A stretch of 64,000 nucleotides of DNA from Morinoia aosen (Eukaryota; Arthropoda; Malacostraca; Amphipoda; Talitridae), in assembly GCA_030386875.1 (NCBI GenBank), contig CM059576.1, positions 9,949,058 through 10,013,057 on the forward strand, read 5' to 3'. Shown here piece by piece: positions 56,825-64,000 of this stretch. The translations under genes and the position numbers were made by a program. Below the pieces are notes generated by a model. The model saw only the letters and a list, made by a program, of their open reading frames with translations. It was not told where the DNA came from and did not search any database. Each line of letters opens with the position of its first letter. Within the stretch, counting starts at the first letter, position 1.

Positions 56825-57300
56825 GGGGTTAATGAACGCCCATTTACACGTCGTTGTCGGTCAGTAATTATCTGTCCTAGTACGGTTAGGATTTCCCGTG
56901 ATGAACTGTTAACGGTATCCTCAGGAGCACTGCAAGAATAATAATTAGCACCATCAGGGGTAAAATGTGTGGCCCCGAGCTGAGAGTTAGGTAGGTATTT
57001 TTTGTTGCAATACACTTTTTAGTAAGGTAATTGACTTTTTTCGCTTCACTGCTGTCCTGGTTTCCAGCACCTCTAACTTTTTCTTAAACTTGTATCATGT
57101 TTTGTTAACTTCTTTCTAAACATACTGTTTGTGTGCGCATGGGATCATGTGCGGGAATACATGATCGATTCCACGTTCCTCTAAATCCAATCGTTACAGT
57201 GCCTTCATCTTTTTTCTCTTTGAACATCTTTGCTGCGGTAAGGATGCTGAAACTAACAATTATCTAGGAATGTCAAGCAAAGAATTTTGTAGTTTAGTTA
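56825..57300 (+). repeat. Long family R unit, copy 3
   Basis: Contains CGTCGTTGTCGGTCAGTAAT (56848), GCCCCGAGCTGAGAGTTAGG (56971), CACTGCTGTCCTGGTTTC (57047) and a GCATAGATTCCGCG-equivalent region near 57160. It ends with AGTTACTCTTAAAATTG near 57295. Non-coding. Confidence 0.65.
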
Positions 57301-58524
57301 CTCTTAAAATTGAAATTTTTTGGCAAGGTAACAGTAAAATTGAGTTGGTTCTAATAAGAAGCTTAATCTTTACAGGTGGGGAAAAAAGTTGTTTGAAGCT
57401 AAAGCAATTTTGAAAGGCGATCCTCACGGACGCCATCAGAGTAAAATTTATTATATCACGTTGCTTAAATAGCCATACGAACCGAACTATGTATTCAAGC
57501 GTTTCCTGCGAAGGGACCCACCGGTGGTCACTGAAGGCATTTTCATAACGCTGCTCACCGGCCTACAACCACAAACTCAATTTCCATAAGACCATAAAGC
57601 TAAATGAAGGCACGACCCAGTTAATGTTTGCTACCTCCAAAATTGCTCCCTAAAACTGACTTTGCGTTTGAATTGAACATTGAACTTTAGTTTCACCCAT
57701 CGCGGGAAACGCGTTAAATATTTTATTGTGCTGATCAGAAGACGGTCCCTAAACAGCTGCCCGCCACAAGCCTTTAGCTCTGCCGAGCTCTAACACTTTT
57801 TCTTTCACTGAAAATTTCAGCAAGCGGAAATGTCTTCAGGCGTAAACCCTTTCGTTCCCGACGGGACCTCCAGTTCTCGTTGAGCGTTGAGGAAATTTGC
57901 CGGCTCTTCAAAACTCCAGTTCCCATCGCGCTATTCTTTCGAATTAAATAGTTCTTTCGTAAGTAGAAGTGATATTGCGTTAATAAACAATGAAATAAAA
58001 TATATCAATCGACAACACTAACAAAAGTTATCTATTTCTTACGCTGGGAATGAAAAGTTAAAGTAAGCAGAGATTTGCGGTCAACTCAATTCGAAATGTT
58101 GAGTGACGTCTTGCTTTTTTTAACTTGAAATGTTAAAGTTTCAGAACAAACCAAAATTTGATACAAGTGATCACTCGGTCGTGATATGGTAGACACCAGT
58201 TTCCAAACGTACTCTGGGATTATGCACCTTACACACACACAACACACACACACTCACAAGGTTCCTGAACTCAACATTGGACAAGACCTCATTCAAAATT
58301 GGTAGCGAGAGGCAACAGCGTAATGAGATACGTTCTACATGATGGGCCCTCAAGTAGGGCGCCCCACAAAAATAAATTAGACACTTATACCGACGATAGC
58401 TCATCTAATAATACCGGTTTCATTGTGACCGACGCATTCTTACTGCACTTTTCCAATATTTTGCTTGTTTCAAGGGTTACGATAACAGCACAATTTTTGC
58501 TACCATATATGCAATGGACCATAG
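57301..58524. other. Interior of foldback structure, right part
   Basis: No gene. A block at 57590-57700 (TTAATGTTTGCTACCTCCAA, TTGAATTGAACATTGAACTT) recurs in diverged form at 60290-60400. A CA-rich microsatellite lies at 58229-58256. Confidence 0.4.
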
Positions 58525-58605
58525 GTTAGGTAGACGGGTGACTGACCGTCAACGACAGACGACCAAGCGTTGACGTTGTCAAAATGTTTCAACGCTTTTG
58601 AAAAT

Positions 58606-58815
58606 CTTACGACTGATGTCAAATCTTACGACTGATGTCAAATCTTGCGACGGATGTCAAATCTTACGACTTATGTCAAATCTTACGACAGAGGTCAAAT
58701 CTTACGACAGAGGTCAAATCTTACGACTGATGTCAAATCTTACGACAGAGGTCAAATCTTACGACAGAGGTCAAATCTTACGACTGATGTCAAATCTTAC
58801 TACAGATCTTAGAGT
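58606..58815 (-). repeat. 19 bp minisatellite, right arm
   Basis: About 11 tandem units that are the reverse complement of the left-arm unit (AAATCTTACGACTGATGTC), with GACAGAGGTC variants alternating in the middle. The apparent 110-codon frame across it is an artefact of a repeat length not divisible by three. Confidence 0.9.
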
Positions 58816-59264
58816 TCACAAAGACACAAACGCACAAAATAATAATTCCATTCATGACTGCTGTCCTGGACGCAGGCAAAACAACTGCGGAATTTCTATT
58901 GGTACCGAGTTTTACTTCTCATCGCGTTGATTTCAACTCGTCCACTCCATAAATACAAACGTACTCTGGGGTTATGCGCCCTGAACCCACACCTAGATCC
59001 TGAATGTGCCTTTTTATCTGGTCTGCGAAGGACATAAGCTTGATACGCTCGATAATTTCAATTCCTCCATAGTATTCCTTATGAGGCGCCAATTACTTAA
59101 ACGCCTTCAAAAATATATAATTATGAGGAGCCCATGTTTGCATTGTCCCCTACAGCTGCTACGCTTTTCATTACGCCCACCTGCTTTTACTGCACCTTTG
59201 TAAAATATTCAATTTTGAGGGTAACTGAACCGGCATGATTTTGGGTTCAAAACCTGTCAGTTAG

Positions 59265-59510
59265 AGCCTCTCTTACCGCCCCAAAGATGTTCAAAAATAA
59301 GACATATGAAGGCACCAGTAAGATTGGAGTTAGAGGAACTTGGAATCTATGCATTAGGTGTATTCACGCTCAGGATCTCGTTTCCACAGAAACAGTAAGT
59401 TGAGAAGGAAGTTTACAAAACAAGATATAATGTGAACAAGGAAGTCAGAGGGGCTGGAAACCAGGACAGTAGTGAAGCGAAAAAAATCTCCTTACGCTAG
59501 CAAAATGGAA
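59265..59510 (-). repeat. Family R copy, inverted, partial
   Basis: Contains AAGATGTTCAAAAATAAG, TTGGAGTTAGAGGAACTTGG, TCTATGCATTAGGTG and AACCAGGACAGTAGTGAAGC, all reverse complements of the R core. Confidence 0.65.
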
Positions 59511-59554
59511 TTGCAAAATTAATTGGTGACAAAATATTGCAATAATATATCACT

Positions 59555-59645
59555 CAAAGTTTCCAAAAACGCTTAAACTTTGTAACAAATTCAATGCTTG
59601 GTCGTACCGTCGTCGACAGTCAGTTGTTACCCGTCCTAGTGAAAT
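59555..59645 (+). repeat. Foldback-arm block without the 19 bp array
   Basis: AAACGCTTAAACTTTGTAAC, CAATGCTTGGTCGTACCGTC, CAGTTGTTACCCGTCCTAGT: the same unique block that borders the 19 bp arrays at 55965 and 58525, here with no array attached. A further copy is at 61430-61525. Confidence 0.65.
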
Positions 59646-59660
59646 TACAATTGCTCGTGA

Positions 59661-60024
59661 CTGTTATTTTTATTCTATAAGAAATTTTTAGCCTCCCTTA
59701 ACTACGACAAAAATGTTCCAAGAGAGGAAGGATGAAGGCCCCATTTGGTATGGAGTTGAGGGAACGCGGAATCTATGCACAAGGTGCATAGAAACAGTAA
59801 GCTAAAAAAGAAGTTCATGAAACAAGATCAAAGTTGAAGAAGAAAGTAATAGGTGGTGAAAAACAGGACAGCTGTGAACCGAAAAAAGATGATCCGTAAC
59901 AAAACCAAAATCTATTCTATTTCAGTAAAAAGTAAGCCTACCTTACCTTTAGCTCGGGCCCTCACATAGTCCCCCTGGGAGCGCTAATTCCCATAGATAA
60001 AATAGTTGTGTCCCACTGAGTCAA
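59661..60024 (-). repeat. Family R (SINE-like) copy, inverted
   Basis: Full-length reverse copy: TTTTTAGCCTCCCTTAACTA at left and ATAGTTGTGTCCCACTGAGT at right. Close match to 45313-45670 and 63507-63861. Confidence 0.75.
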
Positions 60025-60600
60025 AACAAAATTTGTGTCGAAACAAAATTTTGTCGGAATTGCATAGGAAATGCCTAACAATATTTCTACACTTTTTCAC
60101 TCAATGTTTCGCGTAATTGACTGTAAACTCTATCTGTATTTGCTCTAAAGGAATTAGTACTCCCAGGGGTAATATTTGAGGTCCCGAGGTGAGTGTGAGT
60201 TAAGCACCGTGGTGTGCACGGCGGGAGTTGCGGGATGGTGCTGTCCGACCAGTAGTCGAACTAAGTTATAATCAATTCTTTGTCAGAGCTGAATGAAGGT
60301 AAGGTCAAGTTAACGTTTGCTATTTCCAACAGTGCTTACCACAGTTAACTTTGAATTTGAACTTAGCATTAAACTTCAGTTTTACCTGCCTCAGTCACAA
60401 TGTCAAAAGCAAGTTTCAGGTTCCCAATTCTGCCCCTTGCAGCCTCACCAAACCCACCGCCGCAGCCACTCAAACGTAGTGTTTGTATTGATAACAATTC
60501 CATGGTTCCGCCTAAAAGAATTTCATGACAATTTTACGGAAATTTTACAAGAATTTTTGGTCAGATAATTAGTTGTTTAGTCACGACCGTGTGTTGAGGT
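60025..60600. other. No recognised gene
   Basis: Contains a partial R head (TAGTACTCCCAGGGGTAATA near 60155) and the block shared with 57590-57700. No coding sequence. Confidence 0.4.
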
Positions 60601-60604
60601 CAAC

Positions 60605-61060
60605 AAAAGTTTCACCGCTTGTAAACTGAGTGAAAATATGTGAAAATAACCTAAGGCTACTTACCCTTATTTATTTGAAAAAAATTTCCCTCTCGCCATG
60701 ACTTGAGAATTGGAAAACGCGGTTATAAAGTCAACCTCAGATAGATTAACCCCTGGAGGAACTCCAAATTCAACTTGCTGATTTGGACCATTTCCTGAAT
60801 GAATTTTATGGCAATTTCTTGGGAATTTAATTAAAGAATACCTGTCAAATGTTACGTTTTTTTCTGATGTACGATCTTGTTTCGAAATGCCAAAAAGTTC
60901 CATCGCTTATAGAAAAATTGAGTGAAAAAGGGAAAGAATATCGTAAGGCTATAAACTCTTACGTTTTCGTCGATAATTTCGTTTAATAAAAATATTAGAA
61001 ATTCCCTAATTTTTCACTGGAAATGCCTTGAGAATCAGAAAACGCTGTTCTGAAGAAAAT
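60605..61060. repeat. Two diverged tandem units of about 300 bp
   Basis: The words TTTCACCGCTTGTAAACTGA and TTGAGAATTGGAAAACGCGG of the first unit (60610, 60703) recur as TTCCATCGCTTATAGAAAAA and TTGAGAATCAGAAAACGCTG (60898, 61028). An inverted relative lies at about 61300-61440. Confidence 0.55.
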
Positions 61061-61245
61061 ATAAGCTTTGAAAGAAAGTCAGAGGCGCTTGTGAACAGGA
61101 CAGCAGTGAACCGACACAAGGCGGGCCTTAACAGAACAAAAGATTTATTTCAACATGAAGGAGGCCCTACCTATTTCTCAGCTAGATACCTCACCTTTGG
61201 AGTGCTAATTCCCATAGATACAATAGTCGTGTCACCTTTACTAAG
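61061..61245 (-). repeat. Family R copy, inverted, partial
   Basis: GAACAGGACAGCAGTGAACC and TTCCCATAGATACAATAGTC are reverse complements of the R core and head. The middle is missing. Confidence 0.6.
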
Positions 61246-61429
61246 GATTAAAATACGCAAATTGAATTTCGAGTTTTTCTAGGGCAAATCAGTCTGAGAT
61301 TATCTACAAAACCGCGTTTTACAATTTGCAACTCATTTCTAGTGAGAAATCCGAGAATTTCCAGTATTTTTACTACACAAAATTTCCGTCAATATCACAA
61401 GAGCATCGCCTTACAATATTTGTCCACAT

Positions 61430-62430
61430 TTTCACTCAATGTTTCCATTAGCGCTTAAACATTTCAGCCTTTTCAATGCTTGGTCGTACCGTCGTTGTCG
61501 GTCAGTCATTATCTGTGCTATTGCGATTACAATTAACCGTAATTAACTGTGAACAGTACTCTCAGTAGCATTACAGGAATTAGCACTGCGAGGGGTAATA
61601 TGTGAGGTCCCGAGCTGAGAGTTAGGTAGGCTTTTTTCTGTTGAAATACACTTTTTTGTTTTGTTACGCACCATATCATTTGTTTCACTACTGTCCCGGT
61701 TTCTGCACTTCTGCCTTTCTTTTTCAACTTCAATCATGGCTTATAACATTCTTTCTCAACTTATTGTTGCTAAACGCGCAGGATAATTTGCGGGAACACA
61801 CCTTATGCATAGATTCCGAGTTCCTCTAAATCCAACTCAACGGTGCTTTCAAACTTCCTCTATTCGAATAATTTTGTTGAGGTAAAGAGACTTAAACTAA
61901 CTTGTTTTCCTTTGGAATGGAAATGAGAAAAATTAAACTATTTAGTTACCCTAGAAAAATGTAGCATTTTGCAAGTATGCAGTAAAGTTGGAATGGCAAC
62001 AATGAAATTCATATAGAATGGTTGGAACTATTTGAATAACAAAATTTAACAATTTTTGATGGGCGCCCTAAAATGGCGGCATGTTTTCAAGCATTTAAGA
62101 ATGACCTAATGTACTGAGGCTCGAGATGTAACCTCCTATCTAATGACTAGTCAAATACGCGAAGTAAATTAGTATCGATGACTGAAGGAATTTATATATG
62201 AAGCTGGGAGTACGAGGTGTGCAAAAAACACATTTCTCAAGCGTTCAGCCAATATCCTCGCTAAAATCTCTATTGCATTTTTCCACTTGGAATTTTGAGT
62301 GAATTTCTCAAAGTACATTTGTTATTCCTGCCAAACTGCAGAGCGAACATGCTCTACATTAAGATCGTAAGTGTAAGTTTATACATGAAACTTACTAGTA
62401 AAATTGGTTGGAATAAACGTTGAAAATCAA
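61430..62430 (+). repeat. Long family R unit, copy 4
   Basis: Begins with the foldback-arm block (CAATGCTTGGTCGTACCGTC at 61475), followed by the R core (GGTCCCGAGCTGAGAGTTAG near 61608; CACTACTGTCCCGGTTTC near 61687). Then come the TTTAGTTACCCTAG block (61940) and the AAAGTACATTTGTTATTCCT block (62310). This joins in one unit the pieces seen separately elsewhere. Confidence 0.65.
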
Positions 62431-62439
62431 CGTTTATTA

Positions 62440-62700
62440 ACTGTAAACTTCCTGTGCGGGAATATACCTTACGCATAGATTCCATGTTCCTCTAACTCGA
62501 ATCTTACTGGTGCCTTCATCTTTCTTTTTGTTTGAACATTCATGCTGTGGTAAGGTAGGCTGAAAGTAACAATCACATTGGAATAATATATGAATAATTG
62601 TCAAGTTTTAGTTACCCTTGGAAATTAGAAATTGTGCTAGATGGCAGTAAAGATTTGTCTGTCCCAATGAAATCCATTTGCGGTGGACGTCTAGTTTTAC
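62440..62700 (+). repeat. Family R copy, partial
   Basis: Contains ACTTCCTGTGCGGGAATATA, GCATAGATTCCATGTTCC, TGGTGCCTTCATCTTTC and TTTAGTTACCCTTGGAAAT, the 3' half of the long R unit. Confidence 0.6.
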
Positions 62701-63492
62701 TGTTGCATTAACTTTAGGCAGGCGTTCAAATTGGATGCCTATGAAGCTGTGATCGACACCATGTTTAGCTATTGTGTTGCATTAATATGCATACCGTACC
62801 GCAAAGAAGGAGACCGGTATATAAGAAGGTACAACCAGATGAAGTGTGAGTTACGTAAAACTCGGTACCAATAGAAATTTTGCAGCTGCTTTGCCTGCGT
62901 ACAGGACAGCAGTCAGGAATGGAATTATTATTTTGTGCGTTTGTTTCTTTGTGAACTCTACCATGAGAATAGAATTAGGTCTTTTCTTATAACTAAAGCA
63001 AAGCGTGGACAGTGACAACCAAGTGAGCATTCTTTCGAACAAGATTATGCAAGTTTCAACATCAAATACAGGGCGTCTAAAATAAATGTACTCACACTTC
63101 AACTGTCGCTAACATGCTGCCTTATATGAATTGCAGATTTATTTAATTCATCACAGCAGGGCAGGAAATCAGCTTAGCTTGAAAAGGAGAAAGTTTGTCC
63201 TCAAATGTTATTGCAAGACCGAAAACGCAACTTAAGTGCAAAGACGATTTAGAACTGAATTCGCACAACCGCCACCAACGCGCGTGCGCGAATCCCTTGG
63301 TGCGCGTTATCAGCGTTGTCTGGACAATGTGGTCATCACTTTGAGCATATGTGAACAGGATTCTTTTATTACATATGTCTTTTGTATTTGAAACCATTAT
63401 ATTCCACTCTATGTGCATAAACAATATTTTTTTAGTTATGCGAAGTGTGAATACATTTTTTTAAAACCACAAGCAGATTGAACAAATTTGGA
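62701..63492. other. No recognised gene
   Basis: Two minus-strand frames (62851-63102, 63143-63424) have no recognisable domain. No element boundary is visible. Confidence 0.4.
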
Positions 63493-63506
63493 AATAGCGT
63501 TTCAAA

Positions 63507-63861
63507 CCCCTCAGGGGGATACAACTATTGTATCTATGGGAATTGGCGCTCCCAGGGGGACTATGTGAGGGCCTGAGCTAAAGGTTAGGTAGGCTTCCTT
63601 TTTGTTGTAATAAAATAGGTTTTTGCTTTGTTACGGACCATCTTTTTTCGGTTCACTGCTATCCTGTTTTTCAGCACCTACTACTTTCTTCTTCAACTTT
63701 TTTCTTGTTTCATGAACTTCTTTCCTAGCTTACTGTTTCTGTGCACCTTGTGCATAGATTCCGCATTCCCTCATCTCCATACTAAATGGTGCCTTCCTCT
63801 TTCCTCTCTTGGAACATCTTTGTCGTGGTTAAGGGAGGCTAAAACTTTCTTATATAATAAT
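63507..63861 (+). mobile_element. SINE-like element of family R with 14 bp target duplication
   Basis: The 355 bp unit begins CCCCTCAGGGGGATACAACT and ends GGGAGGCTAAAACTTTC plus a TATAATAAT tail. The same 14 bases, AATAGCGTTTCAAA, stand directly before it (63493-63506) and after its tail (63862-63875). A long duplication plus a simple A/T-rich tail is the signature of LINE-mediated retroposition. It has no coding capacity. I see no clear tRNA or 5S rRNA promoter boxes, so the origin of its head is unknown. Confidence 0.85.
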
Positions 63862-63875
63862 AATAGCGTTTCAAA

Positions 63876-64000
63876 AACACTAAACCAGCACAAGCCGCAT
63901 CAATCCATACAGTCACGGCGAGGTAACCAAAACTAGGCGGAAAAACAAGAGAGTTACGTTAAGTCACAAATTGTGGTGGAATAATGGGTGACCAAACAAA
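63876..64000. other. No recognised feature
   Basis: Flank of the SINE-like element to the end of the window. Confidence 0.4.

Larger units (their letters stand above)
55675..58815. mobile_element. Foldback structure with 19 bp tandem-repeat arms
   Basis: The left arm is 55675-56040 and the right arm 58525-58815, inverted relative to each other. Each arm is an array of a 19 bp unit (CATCAGTCGTAAGATTTGA; about 15 units left, 11 right). An adjoining unique block of about 80 bases follows on the inner side (GCGTTGAAACTTTTTGACAA, CGCTTGGTCGT, GTCAGTCACYACCCGTCTA). The interior of about 2.5 kb includes a long R copy (56825-57300) and a CA microsatellite. The architecture recalls Drosophila FB and Galileo elements, whose arms are tandem repeats. 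No transposase is present and no target duplication is evident. Confidence 0.65.

Noticed and set aside
55675..58815. CRISPR-like array suggested by many short repeats
   Set aside because: The 19 bp units are contiguous with no unique spacers and the context is eukaryotic; it is a minisatellite.
58598..58930. 110-codon repetitive frame (LTTDVKSYD-type repeats)
   Set aside because: A 19 bp minisatellite read in three successive frames produces a pseudo-periodic peptide; no start context or other evidence.

Overview
This is an AT-rich eukaryotic window with no host gene that I can recognise. Nearly everything identifiable is transposable-element material, much of it nested. The families present (Jockey-type and other non-LTR retrotransposons, a Penelope-like element, a gypsy-like gag with its LTR, piggyBac and PIF/Harbinger transposases, long foldback MITEs) point to an animal, most likely an arthropod. 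That is an inference from element content; no species-diagnostic gene is visible. No prokaryotic operon, rRNA, tRNA or CRISPR array was seen.

Layout. 1-13 kb: a decayed LINE RT fragment (778-1196), palindromic MITE-like repeats, three members of one TTAA-flanked MITE family (3108-4228, 6356-6826, 11523-12667), a piggyBac transposase pseudogene split by the second of these, and a 2.4 kb T-rich foldback repeat (7380-9755) holding two smaller palindromes. 13.3-18.9 kb: LINE-A on the minus strand, with ORF1 (paired CxxC motifs plus an SGNH-like region) and ORF2 (endonuclease, RT, C-terminal zinc knuckle). A 680 bp foldback element, FB1, interrupts its RT and leaves a clear target-site duplication. 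A sister foldback, FB2, lies at 19153-19836. 20-23.5 kb: a gypsy-like gag and its 5' LTR (minus strand). 23.5-26 kb: unassigned and low-complexity DNA.

26.1-33.3 kb: LINE-B, a nearly complete Jockey-type element (minus strand), into whose endonuclease a 5'-truncated LINE-C copy (28911-31346) has inserted. The 84 bp at the 5' end of that insert match the 5' end of LINE-B with one mismatch. 34.0-34.6 kb: Penelope-like GIY-YIG fragment. 35.3-43.7 kb: two 1.7 kb direct repeats, probable LTRs, around 4.9 kb without gag or pol. 44.1-44.9 kb: a TATA box and a small reading frame with four 23-residue repeats.

45-64 kb: a dense field of one dispersed repeat family (family R, both orientations); one copy (63507-63861) is a SINE-like insertion with a 14 bp target-site duplication. 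In the same field are a Harbinger element (48504-55126) with TTA duplications, whose transposase is split by a full-length 5.0 kb LINE-C, and a foldback structure (about 55675-58815) with arms built of 19 bp tandem repeats. The insertions can be ordered from the interrupted reading frames, and in three cases (LINE-A, LINE-B, Harbinger) removing the insert plus one duplication copy restores the frame of the host element exactly.
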